Origin: Phymatolithon calcareum
Taxonomy: Eukaryota; Rhodophyta; Florideophyceae; Hapalidiales
Assembly: GCA_977006965.1 (NCBI GenBank)
Contig: OZ345377.1
Coordinates: 682,001 to 746,000, forward strand
Reading direction: 5' to 3'
Length of the DNA stretch: 64,000 bases
Shown here: positions 11,214 through 20,735 of the stretch, in pieces
Layout: every line of letters starts with the position of its first letter
How positions within the stretch are numbered: position 1 is the first letter of the stretch
The notes under the pieces: model-generated
What the model was told of the DNA's origin: nothing
The model's database searches: none
The model's input: only the letters and a program-made list of their open reading frames with translations
Translations under genes and position numbers: made by a program

Positions 11214-11367
11214 AACTTCAAAAGAACTTTTTGAAGTTCTAAATTTTCATGGAATCAAAAGATTCTCGAAAAAAAATTGGCACCACGTGACACTATTTTG
11301 AAATTTCAAAATGGCAATGATCGCCATCGAGTGTATCCCGATCGGGATACACTCGAAATCGATTTCG
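11214..11367. promoter_or_regulatory. Cluster of four palindromes upstream of an LRR-like gene
   Basis: Four dyad symmetries sit in the last 160 bp before the ATG at 11375. They are arms aacttcaaaa (11214-11223) and ttttgaagtt (11229-11238); an 18-bp palindrome centred on gaaatttc (11295-11312); a perfect 30-bp palindrome (11327-11356, core tatcccgatcgggata); and an overlapping 14-bp palindrome (11354-11367, cgaaatcgatttcg). They could be binding sites for dimeric regulators or form hairpins in the 5' leader. The two related genes lack this arrangement. Confidence 0.55.
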
Positions 11368-11374
11368 GAAAACG

Positions 11375-12913
11375 ATGCCTACCTTGGCAAGAATTCATGC
11401 CCGCAAATCCTATTTGAACCAGCTTCGCGACGATGATCTGCGCCACATTCTTCGGCAGCTCAGTACCCGCCCTCGCAGCGGGAACTGGGTCAACAATATA
11501 AGCCCCACCGATGCCATAAGCGTGCTTCAAAGCGACGGCCCCCTCTCTTTCATGGCTCGACAAGAGTTTCGCGATCTATCCGTGGATTACGAAAATGTAT
11601 CCAAGAGCGCATTGTTTGTAGATCTGAGGCGCGACGACGCGCTGACAGTTGTCAATGATCTGGTTGACTTCCTGCGATCCACTCTACAAGGCTTGCACAT
11701 CTCCTGCAGTTCCAAAACATTTTGTAAACCTGGGACATTACGGATCAGGTGGACGGACTTTGTGTCACTTCGTTGCCTTCATGTGCTTGACGTGGATGAA
11801 ACTTTCGACTTTGCGACGATTCTCGAATCTTGCAGTGGCAATCTTCGCGAGCTGTCTATCAAGGGCAGAGAACTCAACTATGACGCCGTTTCCGCCGTTT
11901 CCGACCACTGCGCGGGACTAACAAAGCTTGGAATTGGATATCAATATGTCAGAACCGGCTTGGGCGAAGTATGGAAGACCGTGGGGCCCACGTTGGTGGA
12001 TTTGTCGTTATCCAAGAGCGCAGTGGTCATGGAGGATGAAATTGCACTTCAATGCGTCAAAGTGAGCGCGTTTGAATACTGCAGTTCCATTTGCTATCCA
12101 TCTTTTATTCGGCTCTGCACCAAATTTGGCTCTCAATTGAAAATTCTCAGAAATTGCTTTGATTGTTTCCCTCCAGAAAATGCGGATTTTGTCGAGGTTC
12201 TGGAAGCATGCCCTGATCTCCGTCTCGATTTTTGCGCACTTCTGCAATCATTTAAAGGTATCGGAATGAAAAAGAACCTCGTGCGTTCTCTGCAAATTTC
12301 CGACACGTGCAAAGGTGATGTTGCCCTGGCCGGGGAAGCAGCGTCAAGCATCGAAAGTTTACGAGTTTGTCTATCCGGTCCAGAGAGGGGAGCTTATTTT
12401 TTGACAAGGTTCTTCTCCTCTCCAAAAATATTTCTCAGAGAATTGCGCCTTGAAGGTCTAGTCCGCTCTTTTGATCGTACCAATGAACCACTCAATATAC
12501 TTGCGGGAGCAATCACAGGTGTTGAAACACTATCTGTTCGCACAGACGCCATTACGGCAGGACTTTTTCGAAAGTTTGCCAAATCAAACCAAATGTTGAA
12601 GAGCGTTACAATTATTTGCGATCGGTTTCAACTGTTTCTAAGTCGAAATGGCGCAGAAGTACACAGTTTGGCACATGCCGAAAAGTCTTTTGCCAGTATG
12701 TTGGTGGACTTTGTGCAATGCCCGAAGCTCATGGAGCTTGTTTTTGAGAACAATGTGCTGGACGAGAATTCCACCATTGTCGCAGAGGCAAGTGTGCCGT
12801 TTCTCCGGAGAGGTGTTGACATCTCTATCAGGGGAAGACAATCGCACGAAAAATTAGTCGATGATGATAATGTTCGATTCAAGGCCTTGGCTAAGTATAT
12901 CCGCTGGGGTTAA
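11375..12913 (+). CDS. F-box-like / leucine-rich-repeat-like protein (family member 2)
   Basis: A 512-residue frame from ATG 11375. The N-terminus (KSYLNQLRDDDLRHILRQLSTRP) is the F-box-like motif shared with the other members. It is followed by the block with DAISVLQSDGPLSFMARQEF, LRR-like segments (CSGNLRELSIKGREL, DHCAGLTKLGI, VWKTVGPTLVDLSL) and the C-terminal signature GVDISIRGRQ. Role in a ubiquitin-ligase complex is inferred from the domain type only. A decayed relative follows 20 bp downstream. A potential 37-nt intron (12895-12931, GT...AG) would remove the stop and splice this gene in frame to that relative; this is untested. Confidence 0.8.
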   Translation: MPTLARIHARKSYLNQLRDDDLRHILRQLSTRPRSGNWVNNISPTDAISVLQSDGPLSFMARQEFRDLSVDYENVSKSALFVDLRRDDALTVVNDLVDFLRSTLQGLHISCSSKTFCKPGTLRIRWTDFVSLRCLHVLDVDETFDFATILESCSGNLRELSIKGRELNYDAVSAVSDHCAGLTKLGIGYQYVRTGLGEVWKTVGPTLVDLSLSKSAVVMEDEIALQCVKVSAFEYCSSICYPSFIRLCTKFGSQLKILRNCFDCFPPENADFVEVLEACPDLRLDFCALLQSFKGIGMKKNLVRSLQISDTCKGDVALAGEAASSIESLRVCLSGPERGAYFLTRFFSSPKIFLRELRLEGLVRSFDRTNEPLNILAGAITGVETLSVRTDAITAGLFRKFAKSNQMLKSVTIICDRFQLFLSRNGAEVHSLAHAEKSFASMLVDFVQCPKLMELVFENNVLDENSTIVAEASVPFLRRGVDISIRGRQSHEKLVDDDNVRFKALAKYIRWG

Positions 12914-12932
12914 TTTTCTGACTTTATGCAGG

Positions 12933-13420
12933 ATGGAGCAATCAAGGTTCAATCGCGCGCTTCTTATGGACGCAATTGCCAACGACGGTCGCATTCTGAT
13001 GGAAAGTCTGCTTGTCGGCTTGGTACCTATTCTGAAGGGACGATGTGTTTCGTTTTTGGATCCCTCTTGCAAATTCGATGTATGGCAATATGCCGACAAA
13101 TTCGTGTTTCTTCATTGCGTATGCGTGGAAAAGTATGAAGAAGAGTGGGATTTACTCGGGGTATTCCAGGCATGCGGCGACGAACTACGCGAACTGTCCA
13201 TTGCCGGAATCAGGTGGCATATGGAACATGTCAACTCAATTGCCAGATATTGCGCTGGGGCTGGCAAAGTTTGAAATGCCCATCTTTGTGCGTCGTAGAT
13301 TCGTTGGTGGTGCCATGGAACTGGACAAATTCATTTGCACCGACTTTGGTAAATATGTCTATTGACATAAAGGCATTCACTTGCTGCGCCCGACTTGAAT
13401 GAGGTTGACGCAATCGCTCA
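12933..13420 (+). pseudogene. Decayed F-box-like/LRR-like family member
   Basis: From the ATG at 12933 a 113-residue frame (stop at 13272-13274) matches the first LRR portion of the neighbouring genes, with CGDELRELSIAGIRW corresponding to CSGNLRELSIKGREL and SIARYCAGAGK to the DHCAGLTKL segment. The N-terminal F-box-like part is missing. After the stop, similarity continues in another frame (APTLVNMSIDIKAF versus PTLVDLSIDMNA) to about 13400. This is a truncated, frameshifted duplicate. The 370 bp that follow (13421-13791) hold nothing recognisable. Confidence 0.7.
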
Positions 13421-13791
13421 TTGCTGCGCAAAGTAAGTTCACTTGGGTATGTCAATTGAAATGATTACAAAAAATCGCTTCTGGTTCGCCTCTGCCAAAC
13501 GTTTAGTTCAGAGTTAAAGTGCGTGCGGTTTTTCGATTTTTCAGCATTCCGGTCCAGGGCATAGCGTATTACCGCCGTCGTCGTGTAAGGGTCTTGAAGA
13601 GTTTGATAATTTACGAGGACTGAACGCCTCCCATGGGCCGCTTTAGATGGACTTAGTATTGACAATATCACCAGTATTCTCGAACACTAAAAGGGACTCG
13701 AAAGTTTTAGATTTCAATTAGGCTTCACTTACCTCTAGAACCGTAGAGATGAATATGCCCGACCGTTGTTTTGACGTTGTTGATATATCGG

Positions 13792-15369
13792 TCATATGGA
13801 GTACTGCAATTTCCTATGCAACATATTGTACTGTCTCCCACCAATGAATATCTCAACATTTCTATGGCGAAACAGAAGACACGCAGCAGCGATCTTCACC
13901 GACTTCCTCTTCAGGAACCTGTTGTCCACCAAAATTTCCTTGAGCAGTGGACACTGTGAAAAATCTTCAACACAGCTCGCCACCGCTGTTTCTTGATCAG
14001 TCAGTAGTCCAGGTTCGACATTATAAAGGGGATCGGAAATGGTGACACTCTTCAATCCTTGATTAGCCTTTGCAATTTTGTAGAATAAGCCAGGATAAAT
14101 CGCACTGGTTCCAACACAAATTGTTTCAAGAGTGGTAACTACTTGAGCAACCACATCAAAAGGATTGGAGTCATTATCCGAAAACATGATCAGAGCCACA
14201 AGATCAATATGAAGAGCTTTCAGACATGCTTTCGGAGACGAGAAGAAACTCTTCAAAAATCTCACTGCCGAGTCCGTATGAAATCCATACACACTGAGCT
14301 TTTGGAGACTCGGTACACCCTCTCCCGCCAATTCAACATTACCAATAACTTCCCCTCTGAGCTTCAGAGAGCGAACACGATCTTCGAATACACTCAGCCT
14401 CTCGCAGCGCAGATGAACATGGATGTCGACAAGCAGGTCAGGACAGGCCATGAAAATCCTGTTTGCCTGTGCTTCAGTAAGACAGAGCCTCGGTCGGGGA
14501 AGTCTGAGTTGCTTCAACTGTGAGCCAAACTTCTCACATAGATGAACCAAAAACACCGCTCGCGAGTTGTGCATCGTAGCCGATCTGCGACAGCGGTATT
14601 CAAGAGAACGTACATTAACACAATAGTGTACAATTTCACACATCAGAATCCCCGGTACCTCGGTACAATATTGCGCATTCATATCGATGGATAAATCCAC
14701 CAACGTAGATCCAATGGTCCTCCATATCGGCCCAAGTCCGCTACCGCGTCTAGTACGCGGAGGCATTAAATCGCGAAGAAAGTTACGTGTTACCCTTCGA
14801 ATTCCCTCTCTGGATGCCACCTCGAATTTCGTGACACCGGTACAATGTTCGGCAATTATCTTGATACTCTGAGGGCAGAGACCGTCGGAAATTGCCAATT
14901 CGCGCAAGTTGCCGCTGCATGCTTCGAGAAGCGCTCGAACGTTGTCCACATCCATTCGGGTACCGATGCGCAGGCTTCGAAGAGTAAGACATTTTTTCCA
15001 CGATTTCAGTAACGTTGCATTCACGGACAAGGAAGAAAAGGACAACTCTTGGAGAACAGGGCCGAGTTCAGTGAGTAGACCTTCGAAAAGTTCGGCCGTC
15101 TTCTCAACCGTTCCGCTCACAACTAGGGCTCGATAGTTATCAACTTTTTCCATGACGCTCAGACGACGCAGTTTGCTTTTCGCGAAGGCACCAAGGGGCC
15201 CTCCATATCGTAGCAAGTTGAGAGCATCTTCCGGGGCAATTTGGTGGTGCCAATTCGCAATGAGCGGACGGGCGCTCATGAAACGAAAAATATGCCAAAG
15301 TTCCTCCTCGTTGAGCTTTTCCAGATAGGAGCCATTTGTTTTTGGCCTTTCCCATGCGTCTTGTTCCAT
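13792..15369 (-). CDS. F-box-like / leucine-rich-repeat-like protein (family member 3)
   Basis: A 525-residue frame from the ATG at 15367-15369. The N-terminus GSYLEKLNEEELWHIFRFMSARP is the clearest F-box-like sequence of the family (L..L...EL..IF.F.S). LRR-like segments follow (CSGNLRELAISDGL, EHCTGVTKFEVA, IWRTIGSTLVDLSIDM), ending with the signature NVEIFIGGRQY. Transcription converges with the upstream members. Its first 138 coding bases plus its 5' flank are also present at 44428-45120, where a segmental duplication cut the gene, so this full copy is the parent. Predicted cytosolic or nuclear; no signal peptide. Confidence 0.8.
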   Translation of the reverse strand: MEQDAWERPKTNGSYLEKLNEEELWHIFRFMSARPLIANWHHQIAPEDALNLLRYGGPLGAFAKSKLRRLSVMEKVDNYRALVVSGTVEKTAELFEGLLTELGPVLQELSFSSLSVNATLLKSWKKCLTLRSLRIGTRMDVDNVRALLEACSGNLRELAISDGLCPQSIKIIAEHCTGVTKFEVASREGIRRVTRNFLRDLMPPRTRRGSGLGPIWRTIGSTLVDLSIDMNAQYCTEVPGILMCEIVHYCVNVRSLEYRCRRSATMHNSRAVFLVHLCEKFGSQLKQLRLPRPRLCLTEAQANRIFMACPDLLVDIHVHLRCERLSVFEDRVRSLKLRGEVIGNVELAGEGVPSLQKLSVYGFHTDSAVRFLKSFFSSPKACLKALHIDLVALIMFSDNDSNPFDVVAQVVTTLETICVGTSAIYPGLFYKIAKANQGLKSVTISDPLYNVEPGLLTDQETAVASCVEDFSQCPLLKEILVDNRFLKRKSVKIAAACLLFRHRNVEIFIGGRQYNMLHRKLQYSI

Positions 15370-15953
15370 TTTAGAAGTCGGCGGTGGAAGGAGACGTCTA
15401 TAATGACTGCCACAACCTCTCTTTTAGGAAAGCGAGTGAGATTTCTGTGTGAGAAGAGAAGCACGAGTACGAGGTGTCCCTAGGTTAGGGTTGAAAAGCG
15501 AATGGAGGTGGACATAGAAAAAAAGTGGTAGTCGAAATGATGGGTGCAAAGGCGGAGCGCTTTGGGCAAGGCACACCGCCGAGAATGCCCAGTGCTTTCG
15601 ATTTCCTTGTAGGCTTGGATGTTCTCAATGCGAAATTTGGAGAAACGGAGAAGTGTGGTACGCAAGGGATTGCATGGCGTCCAATGCGAGCACTTGCTAC
15701 TTTCTTCAGTGTTGCGACCAAACATGGAGTCATGGAGCCATGCAATGTGGCGTTTTCCCAAAACGGCATGCATGTTTTTGGAACGCGCCATATACTCAAA
15801 ATTCCGAATGCGCTGCGAAAATCGATGTATACATTGATTTCCGCAGTGTATTCGGCCTACGGCAAATTGTGAGAATTGCTACAGCCTACGCTACTTCTCA
15901 AACTCTATTTATGATTAAATTCCGATTAATGCTCTATAGACTTCAAGACCATC
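15370..15953. other. Upstream region of LRR-like gene 3
   Basis: Both strands are open here (plus from 15537, minus 15485-15799), and a second copy exists at 44566-45123. The two copies differ at many positions that change amino acids in both readings, so neither frame looks conserved. I treat it as the duplicated promoter and 5' flank of the minus-strand LRR-like gene, not as a gene. Confidence 0.55.
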
Positions 15954-17122
15954 ACTGGTTCTACATGCCCCTGCGGTCAATGGATGCTCCATACTGCGGC
16001 GAGCTGGGCAAAGAAATTATCAGCCAGTTTTGTCATCGAACTGGTGCGATCATGTCCCTTCCTGCTCAACACGCAGAGGTTCTCAATGCCCCGAAAATAT
16101 GATGATCTTGCCCTGAGACTGAGACGAGCATTTTGTGGTGATGGCGCTTTATGATTGGATAACAAAGTTCTACTCCTTGCAGTCTTGCAACTGGTTAATT
16201 TTATGTTGTCGGACCCATTATGCAACCCCACGAGCCGGAATATGATATGATAGGTTACTACAGTATTGGTCTCTCGGGACAGTAACCCCTTGGGGCTTCC
16301 TTATTCCAATTCAACAACCAGGAAGAGGTACAGAGAAAGGCCACGACCGCCACTTCATAACGCATATATGTCTGTCAGTCATTTTCTTAATGTGCAACTG
16401 ATTAAAACCAGTGAAAGAGTTGTGCATGGATTACTAATGGTCACAATTAGCGTTCGCTGACCATTTCAGACTGTACCCTCAAGTTCATTGTCGCGAAGGG
16501 TGAGCTCTGCAAAGTTTCTCGCAATGTGCATCTCGCCTCGACACCTGCCCGGCGAATACACCCAGAATTTAGCTTGTGTTCCACCGAGGATAAGACACCT
16601 TGAAAATTTCGGTGAACTTGCCTTTTAGCATCACAGCGCACATCGACACCGCGCACATCGACACCGCGTACGGCCACCTAGATCAGCGCGTCGCACTTAA
16701 TGTTCGGGCAGATCTTGACAACGGGGTAAATTACGGTAGCACGCAAAGCGATGGAAACGAGTACTGTAGGCAGTTGGTTGAGCAGGTGAAACAGTAGGGT
16801 CTCAGATGTGGTGTGCGAGCGACGGCATAAATGATGCTTACAACCGAGGCAGCCGGCCTTTTGCACAAAAGCACCAAGTGGGTCACACACTCACAGACGC
16901 ATCACGGCTGTAGGATCATACGCTTCTTGTGACCCTGCCGCAATGTGGAGAAGAAGGTCATAGTTGAAGTGCGGTCAAAATTTCGTTTGGGCGGGGCGCG
17001 CATCACAAGGCGCGAAAGAGAAAGAGAGAAATGTAGATTCAAGAAAGGAGTCGCCAACCTTGCGTGCAAGGTCCACTTTATCGACTGATTCGATAACCTT
17101 GAACAACTTTCTTCTGAATAGC
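15954..17122. repeat. Direct repeat R1, copy a (left flank of NB-ARC gene)
   Basis: Begins at actggttctacatgcccctg and ends at gaatagc. Related copies lie at 20736-21860 (b), 45124-46255 (c) and 49973-51097 (d), all in the same orientation. R1a and R1b bracket the sensor-less NB-ARC gene. R1a carries an extra tandem 17-bp unit around 16630-16665 that R1c lacks. Short frames inside are not convincing coding sequence. No TG...CA ends or protein genes mark it as an LTR. Confidence 0.75.
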
Positions 17123-17235
17123 CCACCCTCTCTATCGACGTGCGGCGGAGGTGGACGCGTTGCCAGACATGGGCGCAATGTGCAGGCGCGTATAAGACAC
17201 GTGGTAGGGGAACATTAACGACGTTGTCCGCGTCA

Positions 17236-17243
17236 TATAAATA
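17236..17243 (+). promoter_or_regulatory. TATA box of the NB-ARC gene
   Basis: A perfect TATAAATA stands upstream of the long plus-strand frame. It is retained in the second copy at 46369-46376. Initiation 25-30 bp downstream would put the transcript start near 17265-17275, inside the open frame, which bears on the choice of start codon for that gene. Confidence 0.4.
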
Positions 17244-17259
17244 ATTTAACTAGCTTTTT

Positions 17260-20061
17260 GTGTGTCCAATAGTAAATAGCGCCAAGTGCATTCATTGTGG
17301 TGCACAATCGGATTTGCTCGAATTTTTCAGTGCATTGCTGGACAGGAGGTGGTGCCCTGAGGTGTGCTGGAATCGCGCGGATCTTGCGCTTTCCTATGAC
17401 CTTTATGTCCTTGAAGAAGAAGAGCCCTCACCGGCACCTTCGAAGTTCAAGCAATTTCTGAGTAACGTCTCCTTCAATTCGGCCGAAGAAAAGAAGCTCT
17501 CACCGCCGCCTTTGACGTTCGAACAATTTCGGAATGGACTCCGCTTCAAATTGGACAAACCCAAATTCAACGTTTCGACTGCAACGGAACATACCATCGC
17601 CGCTATCCGTAGGCAAAACTCAAACCTTTCAGAACTTTGTGCATCACATGCTCTACTTGTTTCAAGACTTGCAAAGTCGCACAATCCGCTATCGCCCCGG
17701 TCACGCGAAATAGTCATTATTTTTGATGACGCTGAGTCTTGCAATCGTTGGTATTCGGCCATTGAAAGCCGCATGGCTTCGCGTGAAGTTCGCATCAATG
17801 ATACGCTAGCTAAATTGTCCACATCTGCAGGAAATCTTGGCAGTGCATTTTCCAATGTTTCGTCCGCAGCACAAGGTGTGGCGGCAGTCGCCGGCACGGC
17901 TGATAAGCTGGCTTCCACGCTAGGTGGCGTGGCGATTGTGGGACCAGCACTCAGTGGTGTAGCATTACTGCTTTCCGTTGTTGACAGGGGATTGAAAACG
18001 AAGGAAGGGCGGGAAAAGCTACCGAATTTGCGATCTCGTTTGTTGGAAATTTCCAAACGTCTGGACTATGCTCGAAAAGTTTTGCTTGCTGCGATCGAAC
18101 CTGACGGCCAAAATGAGCAAATGCAAGAGATTATGAAAAAGGTGTTGACGCTGTTTGAGGATTGTTCAGATGTTATGGGTCGCGTTGAGCGACAGTTCAT
18201 GAAAAACACGTGGAAACAATTTTTCTCTGTTGACAAATTGAAATCCGTCGAAGAGGATCTTGTTAAGCTTGAGAACAAACTGGACCTAACACATATTATT
18301 CATCTTGTTGGCAAAAGCAAGCAGCTTGAAGAACGATTGAAAAATGTGGAAAACCGGTTAAGTGCTTTGGAAGATGGGCTTGAAAGTGATTCGTTTGTTG
18401 AAAACTATGCGAGTGTTCCGGATATACCAACTGGTGTTTTTCGTGATGCAGTAGTCAGCTATGACGAATTGAAAGAGTCGCTGACGGTTCGGTTCCCAGA
18501 AGGTCGCAAGCGTTTCGTGGCAATATGGGGAATGGGCGGTACTGGAAAGTCTATGGCTTGCGTGATACTGGCGAACGACGAAGAGATCAGAAAATGTTTT
18601 TGTGACGGGATACATTTCGTCAAGGTGGGCTGTGATTTGAGCGAAGAAAAGGTACTGGAGAAGGTGGCGGATGTTATAGAGAATTCTGGAGGAAAGAAAG
18701 TTGCGCAAGGCATTCGGAAGGTATTGAAGGCGGGGGATTTGAAAGGCGGTGTTCTGGTTGACGAAGTGATGCGGCTCGCAAGAAATTGGATGGAAGGGAA
18801 AAAGGTGGTGATCGCTGCAGACAACGTGTGGGAATTAGGCATCGTGGAAATTCTCGCGCAACTGGCTGTTGCAGCGGAATCTGGTTTTCTATTTACTACG
18901 AGAAGTGTTGAAGTGGCTGGGTTTGCCACAGAGAACGCTCAGTTTGAGTTCACAGCATTTGATACCCCTGGTGGGAGAAGGACCGCGATACTCGTTTTTG
19001 ACAGTCATCTTCGCTCATCAGTCAGTTACGGTTCACGGGAATACCGTCATGATATTCGGGACAAGTTGCTTGAGAAAGTTTCGGGTTTGCCTTTAGCAAT
19101 TGCAAGCGCCGCAAAGCTTGTAGCAGTTTGTGCATGGATTGACGTGGTAAGTGAAGTTGAAAAGTTTCTCCAAGAAGAGGATCCCCACCCAAAACCACCA
19201 GGGAATCATCCTGAACTACACGCTATTATGACAACCGGCCTCAGTTTTCTCGACAATCCTGAGAAATCAGCGGCGCGGCAGTCGGTGCGCATTTCGGATG
19301 AGGACTTTGCGGAGTTACAAAGCAAGCACGGCACCCAGTGTTTCCGTGTCATGTACCTTGCGCTGGTTTTAATGTCGAAAGAAAAGCCTTCTGCCCCCAT
19401 CAACGGTATTCTTTCTCGGTTGTGGGGACTACCTAATGCACTTACGCGCAAAGTTGCTCGAGCCATGGCTAGTATATCACTGGCCACTGTTTCTGTTGAA
19501 GAGAAAGCTGCTCAGTTGATACTTCATGATTTGCAGTACCAATACTGTGAATCGGTATGCCGGCGACATGGAGAGAAACCTGCGTGGAAGATTAGATCGG
19601 AGTTTCTGTCTACGTTTTGCAAGTCTGGCGAAGATATCGGCGACATTGATTGGGTGGAGCTAACTCTAGGGCCGGTATTCAGAAGCAGAGGTCCGGTAGA
19701 ATGTTTAAACAACAATATTCGTCGAGTGAGTGTATCGTTGGAGCCCGTCTATTGTTTTTTGGCAGCGCATCTGGATTCGATTCTCCGGTCTATTGCGCGC
19801 GACAGTGCGTGCAACCCTCGCGTTGCTGCGATGGCATCGACAACGGCGAATAGCACTTCAATAAATTTATACGAGCGGTTCAGAACTGTCGGCGGTATTT
19901 TTTCCGCATCGGAGAGAGGAGCTAATTGTACCAAAATAGGGAAATGGCTATTCGTCTTTGCGCTGATGTTCTCCTACTTTTGCATAATACCTTCTTATCT
20001 CGAATCCGCTAGGTGCCGGAACTTCAGAACTTTAGTGAACGCAATAAAACTGTGTCGGTAA
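17260..20061 (+). CDS. NB-ARC (STAND) protein without a repeat sensor domain
   Basis: The open frame holds 933 codons, but it begins at GTG and its first in-frame ATG is at 17773 (residue 172), giving a 762-residue product unless a 5' exon is spliced on (tttttcag ending at 17330 is a possible acceptor). Residues 149-172 (IVIIFDDAESCNRWYSAIES) vaguely recall a PH-domain end. Residues 218-242 form a glycine-rich hydrophobic stretch. Residues 255-375 form amphipathic helices. NB-ARC follows: GMGGTGKS P-loop 424-431, Walker B VVIAADN 516-522, FLFTTRS 543-549, GLPLA 609-613, MHD-like ILHDL 754-758. Residues 896-910 are hydrophobic. There is no LRR, TPR or WD40. It is probably a nucleotide-dependent signalling switch, perhaps a helper or executor partner of the WD40 receptor; that role is inference. 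Confidence 0.85.
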   Translation: MCPIVNSAKCIHCGAQSDLLEFFSALLDRRWCPEVCWNRADLALSYDLYVLEEEEPSPAPSKFKQFLSNVSFNSAEEKKLSPPPLTFEQFRNGLRFKLDKPKFNVSTATEHTIAAIRRQNSNLSELCASHALLVSRLAKSHNPLSPRSREIVIIFDDAESCNRWYSAIESRMASREVRINDTLAKLSTSAGNLGSAFSNVSSAAQGVAAVAGTADKLASTLGGVAIVGPALSGVALLLSVVDRGLKTKEGREKLPNLRSRLLEISKRLDYARKVLLAAIEPDGQNEQMQEIMKKVLTLFEDCSDVMGRVERQFMKNTWKQFFSVDKLKSVEEDLVKLENKLDLTHIIHLVGKSKQLEERLKNVENRLSALEDGLESDSFVENYASVPDIPTGVFRDAVVSYDELKESLTVRFPEGRKRFVAIWGMGGTGKSMACVILANDEEIRKCFCDGIHFVKVGCDLSEEKVLEKVADVIENSGGKKVAQGIRKVLKAGDLKGGVLVDEVMRLARNWMEGKKVVIAADNVWELGIVEILAQLAVAAESGFLFTTRSVEVAGFATENAQFEFTAFDTPGGRRTAILVFDSHLRSSVSYGSREYRHDIRDKLLEKVSGLPLAIASAAKLVAVCAWIDVVSEVEKFLQEEDPHPKPPGNHPELHAIMTTGLSFLDNPEKSAARQSVRISDEDFAELQSKHGTQCFRVMYLALVLMSKEKPSAPINGILSRLWGLPNALTRKVARAMASISLATVSVEEKAAQLILHDLQYQYCESVCRRHGEKPAWKIRSEFLSTFCKSGEDIGDIDWVELTLGPVFRSRGPVECLNNNIRRVSVSLEPVYCFLAAHLDSILRSIARDSACNPRVAAMASTTANSTSINLYERFRTVGGIFSASERGANCTKIGKWLFVFALMFSYFCIIPSYLESARCRNFRTLVNAIKLCR

Positions 20062-20340
20062 TATGTGGTCAGCGTGTGAAGCCCTCGAGGAAATCGCATC
20101 CTATAATGCTGCCGGGCCTGACCCAGTGCATCTGAGGAGCTCCATCCAGAGTTCGACCTGGTCAAACCCTGGACTTCCGCTTCCCTGAACTAAACTACAA
20201 GAGCGCAAAGGGGATGGGAGGGTGGGAGAAACAAAAGAAACGATTTCTCGATGCGGTCGAGCGGACGGAGGCAGATGTTGCACCGTTGCACTTTGGTTTC
20301 TTGCTGTTGAGATGCGTGCGCTCGCGGTTTGGCAGGTGCT

Positions 20341-20607
20341 ATGATCCTGAGCTCGATATCTTCCAATACATTTGATTTGGATTCAGTGTTGGTCGCCGCT
20401 GGACCGGCTCTTGTGGCGGTTACTGCGGGCTACGAGTTGGGTATGACAATATCCAGGACACTCGTTGAAACGGTTGGTCGTGCGGCCGAACGTTGCTGCG
20501 GTCAAACCGTATTTGACACGTTGTTCATTGTGTGCTTTTGCTTTTCGAGGCGTGGGACATTCGTCTTCGTCCCTGCTTCGTTCCTTGAAATTGTAATTTC
20601 CTTCTAG
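20341..20607 (+). CDS. Small hydrophobic ORF, doubtful
   Basis: An ATG at 20341 opens an 88-residue frame rich in V, A, G and F, with a possible membrane segment in its last 30 residues. It is kept identical at 49578-49844, but the whole surrounding segment is nearly identical, so this is no evidence of selection. It resembles no family I know and may be chance. Confidence 0.2.
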   Translation: MILSSISSNTFDLDSVLVAAGPALVAVTAGYELGMTISRTLVETVGRAAERCCGQTVFDTLFIVCFCFSRRGTFVFVPASFLEIVISF

Positions 20608-20735
20608 AATTGGATCTTCTCTGTGCGAAATTTAGACCAATAGAGCTGTGTGCCGCGCATGAGATTTCATGGCGGCTACAAAGAACATTTGCTAATACCG
20701 TCAGTGTTACGACCAACCATCATGGCCCATCAGTG

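Noticed and set aside
15485-15872. Open frames on both strands upstream of LRR-like gene 3, also at 44676-45272
   Set aside because: Differences between the two copies change residues freely in both readings, so no coding constraint is visible; better explained as promoter and flank.
17403-18056. 217-codon minus-strand frame opposite the NB-ARC gene, also at 46712-47293
   Set aside because: It is antisense to a clearly coding region and its composition mirrors that region; no domain is recognisable.
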